Source of the DNA: a bacterium
GTDB lineage: Bacteria; Planctomycetota; Phycisphaerae; Phycisphaerales; SM1A02
Assembly (NCBI GenBank): GCA_029977865.1
Contig: JAPOKA010000013.1
Span: 1-50,305, forward strand
Direction: 5' to 3'
Length of the DNA stretch: 50,305 bases
Shown piece after piece: positions 1 through 8,330 of this stretch (its first letter is position 1; every line of letters begins with the position of its first letter). The notes beneath the pieces were generated by a model. It did no database searches. It had not been told where the DNA came from and saw only the letters and a program-made list of their open reading frames with translations. Both the position numbers and the translations under genes were made by a program.

Positions 1-519
1 GAAGCCGTCCGCGGTCTCGGCGACGGCGACCGGCTCGAGGCCCGACGCGTCATCGCCGGTTGCGAGCCGATCGATCACGAAGCCCTCCGGGTGTTCGACG
101 ATGCGGAAGACGCAGCCGGCCTCCGCGTCAGCGGCAAGCAGCGAGCCGTCACGAGCCGCAGCGAGCCGCCGGGGGTGCGCCGCCTCTCGCGGAAGTTCGA
201 CCTGCTGTCGCGTGCCGTCGGCGTCGATTCGGGTGACCTGCACCCGGCCCTGCGGATCCGCGTCGAGCAGCCACAGCGAGCCGTCGATCGCGAAGGCGGC
301 TGAAGTCGGGTCTGCGAGCGGTTCGGTGGTCGAGGCCCAACGGGCCCGCCCTTCGCAGAGCGGAGAGTGCGCTGCGCTCGGGTCCGCCTGCGGCACTGCA
401 TCGGAGGTCGAAATGACGGCGAAGAGCGCGACCCCGCCGACCACGACGATGCGTTCGAGCGCGCTTCGAGGCTGCATCGCTCCGGATCGAGACCAACTGA
501 GCGAGGATCGCAGGTTCAT
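1..519 (-). CDS. Secreted propeller-like (NHL-type) protein, N-terminal part only
   Basis: An open frame of 173 codons starts with ATG at 519 and runs off the left edge of the window without a stop. The N-terminus has a basic stretch followed by a hydrophobic segment (about residues 24-40, IVVVGGVALFAVIS), which suggests an export signal or membrane anchor. The following sequence contains blade-like repeats of the kind seen in NHL/SMP-30 propellers (AFAIDGSLWLLDAD, LAAARDGSLLAADAE). No catalytic motif is visible in the part present. It is divergent from the antiporter gene, with 66 bp between the two starts. A later start at Met15 (477) is possible because no clear Shine-Dalgarno sequence precedes 519. 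The propeller assignment is inference from repeat appearance only. Confidence 0.65.
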   Translation of the reverse strand, partial: MNLRSSLSWSRSGAMQPRSALERIVVVGGVALFAVISTSDAVPQADPSAAHSPLCEGRARWASTTEPLADPTSAAFAIDGSLWLLDADPQGRVQVTRIDADGTRQQVELPREAAHPRRLAAARDGSLLAADAEAGCVFRIVEHPEGFVIDRLATGDDASGLEPVAVAETADGF

Positions 520-585
520 GGCGGCAGAGTATGCACTCGCCGCCCGCGCGAGTGCGGGTACATTGGTCGGCCCTCCCGAGAGATC

Positions 586-2166
586 ATGTCCACCCACTCC
601 TCCCACGGTCCCAAGTCCCTCCTCGATCGAGGCGTCGCGTGGTTCGCCATCGCCGGCACCGTCGTGGTCGCGATCCTCTCCGTGGTCGCGTTCCTTTCCC
701 ATGCCCATGAGGCCGGAGTGGATTCCGCCGAAGCGGCTCCGACCTCCGTCGCCGCCGCCGTCGACGAGTCGACGGTCGCCTCCGCCGAGCACGCAGCCGA
801 TGACGCAGCCGATGGCGCAGACGATCATGGCGGCCATGGTCATGCCGAGATCCCGCCGATGTGGTGGCTTGGGACGATTCCGTTCGTCACCTTGCTGCTC
901 GCGATCGCGATCCTGCCGCTCGTCCCTGCCACCGCCCATTGGTGGGAGGAGAACCTCCATCGCCTCGCAGTGGCGTTGGCGCTCGCCTTCATCACGTTGG
1001 GCTACTACGTGGTGGTCGGTGGCGGCGCGAAGGCGATCGCGGCGGTCGAGCACGCCATTCCCGGCGAGTACATCCCCTTCATCGTCCTGCTCTTCTCGCT
1101 CTACGTGATCAGCGGCGGCATCGCCATCCTCGGCGACTTCCGCCCCACCCCGCTGGTCAACTCAACGTTCCTCCTCATCGGAACGAGCATCGCGAGCGCC
1201 GTGGGCACCACCGGCGCGAGCATGCTGCTGATCTGGCCGCTGCTGCGGACCATCTCCAAGCGACGCTATCGCGTGCACACGGTGGTCTTCTTCATCTTCC
1301 TCGTCGCCAACGTCGGCGGCACCCTGCTTCCCACCGGCGATCCCCCGCTCTTCCTGGGCTACCTGCGCGGGGTTCCGTTCCTCTGGACGCTCGGCCTCTG
1401 GTACGAGTGGATCATCACCTCGGCGGTGCTGCTGACGGTCTACTTCATCTGGGACACGAAGTTGTGGCGTCGCGAGTCCGACGACGTGCGGGCCGCACTC
1501 GCCTCGCCGGCGCGGTTCCGGATCGTGGGCGGACTGAACCTGCTCTGGCTCGGTCTGGTGGTGGTCGCGGTGGCCACGGTGCAGGAGGGCAAGCCGGTGC
1601 CGATCCTGGGCTTCGTGGCGTTTCCCTTCCTGCGCGAACTGCTGATGCTCGCCTTCGTCGGCGTGAGCCTGCTGACGACGCCGCGCGAGGCCCACGAGAC
1701 CAACCGCTTCAACTACACCGCGATCATCGAGGTGGCCTGCCTGTTCGTGGGCATCTTCATCACCATGCAGGTGCCGCTCGAGGTGCTGAAGGCGAGCGGT
1801 CAGGACCTCGGCCTGACCACCCCGACCCAGTTCTTCTGGTTCACCGGAGTGCTCTCGAGCTTCCTCGACAACGCGCCGACCTACCTGGTGTTCTTCCAGA
1901 CCGCGGAGGCCCTCAACCACGAGCCGGGTCCCGGCATCCTGCAGCTCCTCGGCGGCGAGTACATCCGCGAAGACCTGCTCACCGGCATCTCGATCGGTGC
2001 AGTGTTCATGGGCGCGATGACCTACATCGGCAACGGCCCCAACTTCATGGTGCGATCGATCGCCGAGCAGGCCGGCATCCGCATGCCGAGCTTCTTCGGC
2101 TACATGATCTACTCGATCGGCATCCTGCTGCCGCTGATGGTCTTCGTGACGCTGATGTTCCTCTGA
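586..2166 (+). CDS. Sodium:proton antiporter / CitMHS-type (ion transporter superfamily) membrane protein
   Basis: This 526-residue protein is a polytopic inner-membrane transporter. The frame is open further upstream, but the ATG at 586 is preferred: it follows a GAGAG stretch and gives a proper N-terminal hydrophobic segment (GVAWFAIAGTVVVAILSVV). An acidic and His-rich linker (residues about 50-85, with HGGHGH) precedes about ten membrane segments. Signature stretches are VGTTGASMLLI, NVGGTLLPTGDPPLFLGYL and SSFLDNAPTYLVF, typical of the CitMHS/NhaD-like ion transporter superfamily, where GTTGAS and the DNAPTY region form re-entrant substrate/ion loops. Many relatives are annotated sodium:proton antiporter, but the substrate cannot be read from sequence. 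The His-rich linker is an unusual insertion and might bind metal or sense pH (inference). Confidence 0.88.
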   Translation: MSTHSSHGPKSLLDRGVAWFAIAGTVVVAILSVVAFLSHAHEAGVDSAEAAPTSVAAAVDESTVASAEHAADDAADGADDHGGHGHAEIPPMWWLGTIPFVTLLLAIAILPLVPATAHWWEENLHRLAVALALAFITLGYYVVVGGGAKAIAAVEHAIPGEYIPFIVLLFSLYVISGGIAILGDFRPTPLVNSTFLLIGTSIASAVGTTGASMLLIWPLLRTISKRRYRVHTVVFFIFLVANVGGTLLPTGDPPLFLGYLRGVPFLWTLGLWYEWIITSAVLLTVYFIWDTKLWRRESDDVRAALASPARFRIVGGLNLLWLGLVVVAVATVQEGKPVPILGFVAFPFLRELLMLAFVGVSLLTTPREAHETNRFNYTAIIEVACLFVGIFITMQVPLEVLKASGQDLGLTTPTQFFWFTGVLSSFLDNAPTYLVFFQTAEALNHEPGPGILQLLGGEYIREDLLTGISIGAVFMGAMTYIGNGPNFMVRSIAEQAGIRMPSFFGYMIYSIGILLPLMVFVTLMFL

Positions 2167-2186
2167 CCCCGGGACCGGGTCGAGGC

Positions 2187-3020
2187 TCAGCTGCCGGCAT
2201 CGGCGCCCTTGCCGGACTTCTTCATCGACGCGTAGATGATCGACTGCACCACCACCGACTCGCCGAGCAGTCGGCCGATCCGCTCGCCCGCGTGATCGAG
2301 ATTGCGGAAGCCTCCCTCGTCGAGTTCCTGCTCGATGTCGCCGAGCGCGTTCTCCACCGCGAGCATCATGGACGCGATCACCGACCACTCGTGCCGGCTC
2401 TCCGGCCAGTAGTCGGTCGACCGCGCCAGTTCGACCGGCACCGTGAAGCGCCAGCCGTCGTCGGTCTCGATCATCGAGACCAACCCGCCGGCAATCGGCT
2501 CGTCCTCGTAGGTCAGCGCCGCGGTGCCATCCCCAAGGTCCTCCGCCTCGAGTTCCTCGCCCTGCTCGGAGAGGAACGCGAAGGGATCGAGAATGACCCG
2601 CGAGATCTGGGCCCCGAAGTCGCCGCCCCCCGCAAGCCGCCGCAAGGCGTCGCCCTCGGCCGCGACCCCGTCGGGGAACGCGGCGCGGAGCTTGCCGCTC
2701 ACCCGGGCGAGTTGGCCGAGCATGTCGGAGAGCTTGCCGCGGACATCCTCGATGGCGCTCGCCTCGGTGACGCCGTCGGCGTAAGTGATCGGCCGCGCCT
2801 CGATGTAGACGAGCGCCGGCAGCCGATCGAGGCTGCCCTCTTCCACGAGCCGCTGCGCGGTGGCGAGCGTCGCTTGTGGGGTTCCGGTCTCGAGATTGGT
2901 CTCGCAACCGGCCCCGCCGAGGATGGTCAAGGCGATGGCCACCGAGCCCTGCATCGTGGCCAGCCACGATCGCCGGCGGCGTCTGGAACGGGGACTCGAG
3001 TCGGAGGTCGCGGTCGGCAA
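2187..3020 (-). CDS. Putative lipoprotein of unknown function
   Basis: A 277-residue protein starting with TTG at 3020. It has a very basic n-region ([12 protein letters not shown]), a hydrophobic core and a lipobox ending in GGAGC at about residue 39, so it is predicted to be a lipoprotein. The mature part is acidic and largely helical, with no family that I recognise. A start at the internal ATG (2954), immediately before the hydrophobic core, is equally possible; neither start has a good Shine-Dalgarno sequence. The gene is convergent with the antiporter gene (20 bp between stops) and divergent from thiS. Reading as coding is supported by codon structure and the well-formed signal peptide. 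Confidence 0.72.
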   Translation of the reverse strand: MPTATSDSSPRSRRRRRSWLATMQGSVAIALTILGGAGCETNLETGTPQATLATAQRLVEEGSLDRLPALVYIEARPITYADGVTEASAIEDVRGKLSDMLGQLARVSGKLRAAFPDGVAAEGDALRRLAGGGDFGAQISRVILDPFAFLSEQGEELEAEDLGDGTAALTYEDEPIAGGLVSMIETDDGWRFTVPVELARSTDYWPESRHEWSVIASMMLAVENALGDIEQELDEGGFRNLDHAGERIGRLLGESVVVQSIIYASMKKSGKGADAGS

Positions 3021-3108
3021 GGGAACAGTTCCGTGCGGCGGCAGCGTGCTGGGCCGGCGGCATCAGGCGATCGAAGCTCGCGACCGGGCGGCGCGAGCGG
3101 ACGCCCGT

Positions 3109-3336
3109 ATGATTCCGTGCGTGTCCGGTCCGGTCCACCACATCGTCGTCAATGGAGAGAACCGTCCGCATGTCGAGGGCGAGTCGGTCGCGGCGTTGCT
3201 GGATCGACTGGGCCTTGCCGGAGTGCCCTGCGCGGTCGAACTCAACCGTGCGGTGGTGCCGAGGAAACGCCACGCCGAAACCACCCTCTCCCCCGAAGAT
3301 CGCCTCGAGGTCGTGACCCTCGTGGGCGGCGGCTGA
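3109..3336 (+). CDS. thiS: Sulfur carrier protein ThiS
   Basis: ThiS carries sulfur as a C-terminal thiocarboxylate for assembly of the thiazole ring of thiamine. The predicted product is 75 residues with a ubiquitin-like fold pattern ([10 protein letters not shown], then a [10 protein letters not shown] helix, then [11 protein letters not shown] and [13 protein letters not shown]). It ends in the expected Gly-Gly, here Gly-Gly-Gly. The open frame extends upstream, but ATG 3109 or the in-frame GTG at 3121 gives the normal family length. thiG follows after 15 bp, the usual thiSG arrangement; no other thi genes are in view. Confidence 0.88.
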   Translation: MIPCVSGPVHHIVVNGENRPHVEGESVAALLDRLGLAGVPCAVELNRAVVPRKRHAETTLSPEDRLEVVTLVGGG

Positions 3337-3351
3337 CCGACCAGCCGCACC

Positions 3352-4248
3352 ATGGTCCTTGCCCCGCACCCCGCCCCCGACTCCGCCGTGACCACCATCA
3401 CCACCCCATCGACCCAGATTCCTCCGCTCTCGATCGGCGGCTTCTCCCTTCGCAGCCGACTCGTCGCCGGAACCGGCAAGTACGCCGACTTCGACCTCAT
3501 GCAGACCGCGCTCGCAGCGAGCGGTTGCGACGCGGTCACGGTGGCGGTGCGCCGGGAGCGGCTCGTCGACGCCGCGGGCCGATCGCTGCTCGATCATCTC
3601 GACCTCGATCGCTACACCGTGCTGCCGAACACCGCCGGTTGCTTCACCGCCGAGGACGCGATCCGGGTCGCGAGGCTCGGTCGCGAGCTCCTCGACAACC
3701 TCGGCAACGCCGGCAAGGACTGGGTGAAGCTCGAGGTGCTCGGCGATCGCAAGACCCTGCTGCCGGATCCGATGGGCACGCTCGAGGCCTGCCGCGAACT
3801 CGTCGCCGACGGCTTCACGGTGCTGTGCTACTCGAGCGACGACCCGATCGCCGCGGCGCGGCTGCGCGACGCCGGCGCCGCGAGCGTCATGCCCGCGGGC
3901 AGCCCGATCGGCTCCGGCCGCGGCATCGCGAACCCCTCGGCGATCTCGTTGTGCCTCGAACTCCTCAAGGATCCGGCTGCGGGCGGCGATCCCAACTATC
4001 CGGTCATCGTCGACGCGGGCGTCGGCACCCCGAGCGATGTGACGGTGGCGATGGAACTCGGCGCCGACGGCGTGCTGCTCAACACCGGCATCGCCCACGC
4101 GAAGGATCCCGTGGCGATGGCCCACGCGATGCGGCTGGCCTGTGAGGCGGGCTTCATCGGATTCCGCGCCGGCCGCATCCCGATGCGGCGATACGCGAGC
4201 GCGTCGAGCCCTTGGGAGGGCGCGATCTCGTGGATCCCGGGCGAGTGA
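3352..4248 (+). CDS. thiG: Thiazole synthase ThiG
   Basis: ThiG condenses 1-deoxy-D-xylulose 5-phosphate, dehydroglycine and ThiS thiocarboxylate to the thiazole phosphate of thiamine, in the cytoplasm. The 298-residue product shows the TIM-barrel family features: [18 protein letters not shown] near the N-terminus, [15 protein letters not shown], the VKLEVLGD strand carrying the Schiff-base lysine, [16 protein letters not shown] (phosphate binding) and [21 protein letters not shown]. The first 20-25 residues (rich in Pro, Thr, Ala) precede the normal family start, so a start further downstream cannot be excluded. It lies directly behind thiS and is probably co-transcribed with it. Confidence 0.95.
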   Translation: MVLAPHPAPDSAVTTITTPSTQIPPLSIGGFSLRSRLVAGTGKYADFDLMQTALAASGCDAVTVAVRRERLVDAAGRSLLDHLDLDRYTVLPNTAGCFTAEDAIRVARLGRELLDNLGNAGKDWVKLEVLGDRKTLLPDPMGTLEACRELVADGFTVLCYSSDDPIAAARLRDAGAASVMPAGSPIGSGRGIANPSAISLCLELLKDPAAGGDPNYPVIVDAGVGTPSDVTVAMELGADGVLLNTGIAHAKDPVAMAHAMRLACEAGFIGFRAGRIPMRRYASASSPWEGAISWIPGE

Positions 4249-4344
4249 TCGGCCGCGGGCGAGGTCCGCGACGGAGAGGGATTCGGCCCGGCGCTGCGAG
4301 CAGCAGTCCTCTCGCATCGGATCTGCCGCTTCGACGGAGCTGGC

Positions 4345-5670
4345 ATGTCTGATTCCGTTCCGCTCAACAGCTTCGATCGATTCATGCTGCTCTTGAACGA
4401 CGCGTGTCTGCGTCGAGTCGGCGGCGAGCTGACGATCCAGACCCATCTTCGATTCTCAGGCCGCATCTCGCAGACCGCGCTGGCGGAGACCAACCGTCGA
4501 CTCTGCGAACGATGGCCGCTTCTCACCGCGGAACTCGTCCGCGGAGGACGACGATTTGCACCGTCCTGGTCGCCGCGGACGGGACGCGTGATCCCCACAA
4601 GAGTGCGCGACCTCGAAGACTCCGGCCAGAACCAGCTCTTGACGGCGGACGAAGCCCTGATGTTCGATCCGCTACTCGCCGATGGGACCGGGCCTTGCGA
4701 GCTCGTCGTCCTGCGAGCTCCCGACGGAAACGACACGCTGGTGCTTCGGGCTTCGCATGTGCTCTTGGACTACTACGGCCTTCGAGAACTCATCCTCCAG
4801 TTGCTCGGCGCCTCCCAGCGCACGGACCGCGAGCTTCATGTGTCCGCAAACGAAGCGGCCGTCAAGCAGACACTGTGTGGACTGCGAGCCGACACCGCGA
4901 CGCGTCGTGAAGCCCGAGGATCCACTCGCATCGGCTGGCGTTCGCCGGTGCGGATGCCGGATCGGCACGACGACTCCGGCGCCACGTCGCTCGGTCGGAT
5001 CTCGCTGCACTGGCTCGAAGCTGATGACGTCGTCGCCCTGCAAGAGCGCATCCGGAGGATCGAGCCGAGGGCGCACCCCATCGCAGGGTATTGGGCGAGC
5101 GCCTTGCGGCTGATGCAGCGCCGGGTCTCACCACGGGACGAACGCGGCCGGTGCTATTCCTTCCCCCAGGCGTACAACCTCCGCCGCACACAGGACGGCT
5201 GGAGTCCCTTCCAGAACCTCGCCTCGCGTGTCCATTTGCAGATCGATCCTTCGGAACTGGCCGAGTGGGGACGCGCGACCGGGATCCTTGGGGAGCAGTT
5301 TCGTGCCGGAAGGCAGGCCTCCAACGCCGTCGTCTATCGGGCGATGCAAGGCTTCGATCGGATCCGTCGATGGTCTCCTCGCCTGGCAGGTGCCTTGTCG
5401 AGGTGGGCCATCACGAGGGGGTCGCTCCTCTCGTGGTTCTGCCCGGAACTGGTTGCATCGGGAACGCCGGCGCTCGGTGCGTCCTTCGAGTTTGGGTGGA
5501 GTCGGACGATCTGCCACCCGCCACGCGGGCTTGTCATGAGTGTGCACGCCGTCGGAGATCGACACCTCCTGGCGCTCTGCCGCCATCCGTCTATCCTCGG
5601 CGATGCCGAGGCTCACGAGTTCGGCGAGGCCTTGCTCGAGGACCTGCGGCGAGAGTCTGCCGCGGGATGA
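4345..5670 (+). CDS. Stand-alone acyltransferase of the condensation/BAHD/CAT-like superfamily
   Basis: A 441-residue protein with an ATG preceded by GGAG at proper distance. The N-terminus (VPLNSFDRFMLLL) resembles condensation-domain-like acyltransferases. Two superfamily hallmarks can be read: an HxxxD active-site motif in SHVLLDYYG (His138, Asp142; the first His of the usual HHxxxDG is Ser here and the Gly is Tyr) and an FGW structural motif in SFEFGWSR near residue 384. These enzymes transfer acyl groups from CoA or carrier proteins to hydroxyl or amine acceptors. There is no adenylation or carrier domain nearby, so this is not part of a modular synthetase. The acceptor and donor are unknown. 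Codon use seems less strongly GC3-biased than in neighbouring genes, which might mean acquisition by transfer (impression only). Confidence 0.68.
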   Translation: MSDSVPLNSFDRFMLLLNDACLRRVGGELTIQTHLRFSGRISQTALAETNRRLCERWPLLTAELVRGGRRFAPSWSPRTGRVIPTRVRDLEDSGQNQLLTADEALMFDPLLADGTGPCELVVLRAPDGNDTLVLRASHVLLDYYGLRELILQLLGASQRTDRELHVSANEAAVKQTLCGLRADTATRREARGSTRIGWRSPVRMPDRHDDSGATSLGRISLHWLEADDVVALQERIRRIEPRAHPIAGYWASALRLMQRRVSPRDERGRCYSFPQAYNLRRTQDGWSPFQNLASRVHLQIDPSELAEWGRATGILGEQFRAGRQASNAVVYRAMQGFDRIRRWSPRLAGALSRWAITRGSLLSWFCPELVASGTPALGASFEFGWSRTICHPPRGLVMSVHAVGDRHLLALCRHPSILGDAEAHEFGEALLEDLRRESAAG

Positions 5671-5772
5671 TGCGAGTCCGCCCGGCCGGAGTGGCCGTGG
5701 AACGAACCGCTCTCTCCGAAGCGATCGCCCGCCCGTGAAGGCGCGCATGACCGCGACCGCGTGGAGGGATCT

Positions 5773-7170
5773 CTAGTGCGCCACGCGCTTGCCGAGCCGC
5801 GGCGACAGCTCCTTCAACTGCTTCTCAAGGATCTCCGCGGACCTGGCCTCGAGGTTCAGCCGCAGCAGCGGCTCCGTGTTGCTCGGGCGCACGTTGCACC
5901 ACCATTCGCCGCCGTCGAGGCTGAGGCCGTCGAGCGTCGCCGACTTCGCCTTGGGATAGGACTTGCGCAGCGCCGCGAGGGCCGCGGCGGTGTCCTCGTT
6001 CTGGAAGTTGATCTCGCCGGAGTGGGCGTAGCGGCGGAATGGTGCGACGAGCGCGGAGAGCGGACGCTTGCTCTCCGCGAGCGCGGTCACCACCTCGGCG
6101 AAGATCCGCGCACCGTTGTCGGTGTTGAAGGTGTCGCGGAAGTAGAAGTGACCCGAGAGCTCGCCGCCCACCACCGCAGACTCTGCGGCCATTCGCGCCT
6201 TCATGAAGACATGGCCGACCCGCTCTTCGACCGGGCGGCCGCCCGCCTCCTCGATCGCTTCGCGCACGGCTCGGCTCGAACGCAGGTCGTAGACCACCGC
6301 GGCACCCGGCTCCTTGGCGAGGAACCTCGAGACCAGCCACGCGAGCACCAGGTCGCACGGGACCGGCTCGCCGAGTTCGTCGATCACCATGCAGCGGTCG
6401 GCATCGCCGTCGAAGCAGAATCCCACCGCGGCCTTGCGAGCCTTCACGGCGGCGCGGGTTTCCGCGAGATTCGCCTCGACGAGCGGATTGGGCTCGTGGG
6501 CGAACTCGCCGGACTCGTTGTCGAAGTTGAGCCGGACCAGGTCGAGGCCCTTCACGTCGGCGAAGAGCTTCGGCACCATGGTTCCGGCCATGCCGTTGGA
6601 GGCGTCGACCACGACCTTGAGCGATCGCTTGCCGGCGACGAGATCCGGATCGAGGAACCGCTGGATGTGGACCCGGTAGGCGTCCCAGAGATCGCGGGCC
6701 TCTTCGCGACCACCACGGGGCTGCAGTTTGGTCCGTTCGACCAGGGCCGCGAGCCGCCGGATCTCCTCGAGGCCGGTGCCGGAGCCGACCGGCTTGGCAC
6801 CGCGACGGGAGATCTTGAAGCCGTTGTAGTTGGCGGGGTTGTGGGAGGCGGTGACTTGGACCCCGCCCGCGCAGCCGAGCAGGTGGATGGCGAAGTAGAC
6901 CATCGAGGTGTCCACCCGCCCGAGGTCGATGACATGGGCCCCGAAGTCGCGCATGCCCTGCCGGAGGCTTTCCGCGAGGGCCGGCGAGCTCTTCCGCATG
7001 TCCCGGCCGACCACGAGGTGCCGCATCATCGGGTCGTCGAACCCGGCCTCGGAGGCCTCCCCGAGCAGGAGTTCGGCGGTGGCGTAGCCGATCTGCCAGG
7101 CGATCTTCTCGTTGAGGGGCTTGGGGTAGGTGGCCCGGACGTCGTAGGCCTTGAAGACTTTTCCGAGCAC
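5773..7170 (-). CDS. manB: Phosphomannomutase/phosphoglucomutase
   Basis: A 465-residue alpha-D-phosphohexomutase interconverting hexose 1- and 6-phosphates for sugar-nucleotide synthesis. The order of motifs is standard: FKAYDVRATYP at the N-terminus, the phosphoserine loop TASHNPANYNG, the Mg-binding loop DGDADR, the sugar-binding GELSGHFYFRD, and the C-terminal phosphate-binding RPSNTEPLLRL. The start is a GTG at 7170, chosen because a strong GGAGG lies 7 bases upstream and the frame begins directly with the family N-terminus. The gene is divergent from rpsB, with a 276-bp intergenic region. Whether it prefers mannose or glucose phosphate (AlgC-like enzymes use both) cannot be decided here. 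Confidence 0.94.
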   Translation of the reverse strand: MLGKVFKAYDVRATYPKPLNEKIAWQIGYATAELLLGEASEAGFDDPMMRHLVVGRDMRKSSPALAESLRQGMRDFGAHVIDLGRVDTSMVYFAIHLLGCAGGVQVTASHNPANYNGFKISRRGAKPVGSGTGLEEIRRLAALVERTKLQPRGGREEARDLWDAYRVHIQRFLDPDLVAGKRSLKVVVDASNGMAGTMVPKLFADVKGLDLVRLNFDNESGEFAHEPNPLVEANLAETRAAVKARKAAVGFCFDGDADRCMVIDELGEPVPCDLVLAWLVSRFLAKEPGAAVVYDLRSSRAVREAIEEAGGRPVEERVGHVFMKARMAAESAVVGGELSGHFYFRDTFNTDNGARIFAEVVTALAESKRPLSALVAPFRRYAHSGEINFQNEDTAAALAALRKSYPKAKSATLDGLSLDGGEWWCNVRPSNTEPLLRLNLEARSAEILEKQLKELSPRLGKRVAH

Positions 7171-7215
7171 TGAGGGTCCTCCGTGAACCCGTTTTCAGTC
7201 GGCACGATCGGGGGG

Positions 7216-7243
7216 CTGACGGGAGCGAATCGCTCGTTATACT
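7216..7243 (+). promoter_or_regulatory. Candidate sigma-70-type promoter for rpsB-tsf
   Basis: A -35-like CTGACG (7216-7221) and a -10-like TATACT (7238-7243) are separated by 16 bases. TATACT differs from consensus at one position. The site lies about 200 bases before the rpsB start and faces rpsB. It is one of the few AT-rich hexamers in this GC-rich window. Confidence 0.55.
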
Positions 7244-7265
7244 GCCGGGCTCGACTCAAAGGCGG

Positions 7266-7282
7266 TCCAGACGTGGTCTGGA
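7266..7282 (+). promoter_or_regulatory. rpsB leader: Hairpin in the rpsB leader
   Basis: A perfect 7-bp stem (TCCAGAC / GTCTGGA) with a 3-base loop lies about 20 bases after the predicted transcription start of rpsB. The leader is about 200 nt long, far more than ribosome binding needs. rpsB leaders in several bacterial groups fold to bind S2 for autoregulation. Whether this hairpin does so is inference. Confidence 0.35.
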
Positions 7283-7446
7283 GGCCCTTGGAGCGATCCC
7301 TCCCGGCCGGCGTGGCCGCGGGTGGAGAGGTCGCCGCCTCGCGTGATGCGGCATGTTCGACTTCATGAAGCGCCCTGGAACGGACCGGACGTCGGCCTGC
7401 CCGACCCCACGCCCCGGCCGTCGGACCCGCTGCAAGGAATGAACCC

Positions 7447-8271
7447 ATGAGCTCGCTCGTCCAGGAACTCATCGACGCCGGCATCCACTTCGGACAGCGT
7501 CGAAGCAACTGGAACCCCCGGATGTCTCCGTACATCTGGGATACCCGCAACGGCATCTCGATCATCGACATCAAGGAGACCATCAAGGGCCTCCTGCTCG
7601 CGAAGCGCTTCCTGCAGAAGACGGTCGCGAGCGGCAAGGACGTGGTCTTCGTCGGCACCAAGCGGCAGGCCAAGGGTGCGATCGAGCAACACTCGACCGA
7701 CGTGGGCATGCCCTACGTCACCGAGCGGTGGCTCGGCGGAACCCTGACCAACTTCCGCACCATCCGCGAGCGGCTGAAGCGGCTCGAGGAGCTCGAAGGC
7801 CTGATCGAGACCGGTGAGATCCGCAAGTACTCCAAGAAGATGGAGTCGCAGCTCTCCCGCGAGCAGAAGAAGATCTTCCGCAACCTCAACGGCGTCCGCA
7901 CCATGACTCGCCTGCCCGGCGCTCTGGTCGCGATCGACGTGAACCGCGAAGTGAACGCGCTGCGTGAGGCCCGCAATCTCGGCATTCCCACGGTCTGCCT
8001 CATCGACACCGATGGCAATCCCGAGTTCGCCGACATTCCCATCCCCGGCAACGACGACTCGATGCGTTCGATCGACGTGGTGATCCGCGAACTCTGCGCC
8101 GCCATCAAGGAAGGCAAGACCCAACGCGCCACCGAGGACGGGAAGCCAGGCGATGGCGGCGATTCCGGAACCGGCCGCCGCCGTTCGAGCCGCAGCCAGT
8201 TCCGCGCCGACGAACCGGCCGCCGCGGCCCCCGAAGAGGTGGCCGAGGCCGGCGAGCCCGCCGGATCTTGA
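7447..8271 (+). CDS. rpsB: 30S ribosomal protein S2
   Basis: S2 binds the small ribosomal subunit near the S1 site. The 274-residue product shows the full family pattern: ELIDAGIHFGQRRSNWNPRM, IIDIKETIKGL, VVFVGTKRQAKGAI, YVTERWLGGTLTNFRTI, LPGALVAIDVNREVNALREA and TVCLIDTDGNPE. It carries a C-terminal extension of about 50 residues, rich in Gly, Ser, Ala and Glu, that is likely disordered. An AAGGA lies just before the ATG. A promoter-like sequence and a long leader precede it, and tsf follows after 59 bp, which is the usual rpsB-tsf operon. Confidence 0.98.
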   Translation: MSSLVQELIDAGIHFGQRRSNWNPRMSPYIWDTRNGISIIDIKETIKGLLLAKRFLQKTVASGKDVVFVGTKRQAKGAIEQHSTDVGMPYVTERWLGGTLTNFRTIRERLKRLEELEGLIETGEIRKYSKKMESQLSREQKKIFRNLNGVRTMTRLPGALVAIDVNREVNALREARNLGIPTVCLIDTDGNPEFADIPIPGNDDSMRSIDVVIRELCAAIKEGKTQRATEDGKPGDGGDSGTGRRRSSRSQFRADEPAAAAPEEVAEAGEPAGS

Positions 8272-8330
8272 ACCACGCGGTCGCCGCGGCGACCCGAACC
8301 GATTTCGACCCTTCGACACGGGAGATCCCC

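Noticed and set aside
861-4446. Very long open frames on both strands (about 1090 codons each) across the antiporter, lipoprotein and thiamine genes
   Set aside because: They are antisense or off-frame to well-supported genes, rich in Arg/Pro/Ala/Gly with no domains, and are explained by high GC content.
5761-7173. A 470-codon + strand frame opposite the phosphohexomutase gene
   Set aside because: It mirrors manB codon structure and has no family features; manB on the minus strand has all catalytic motifs.
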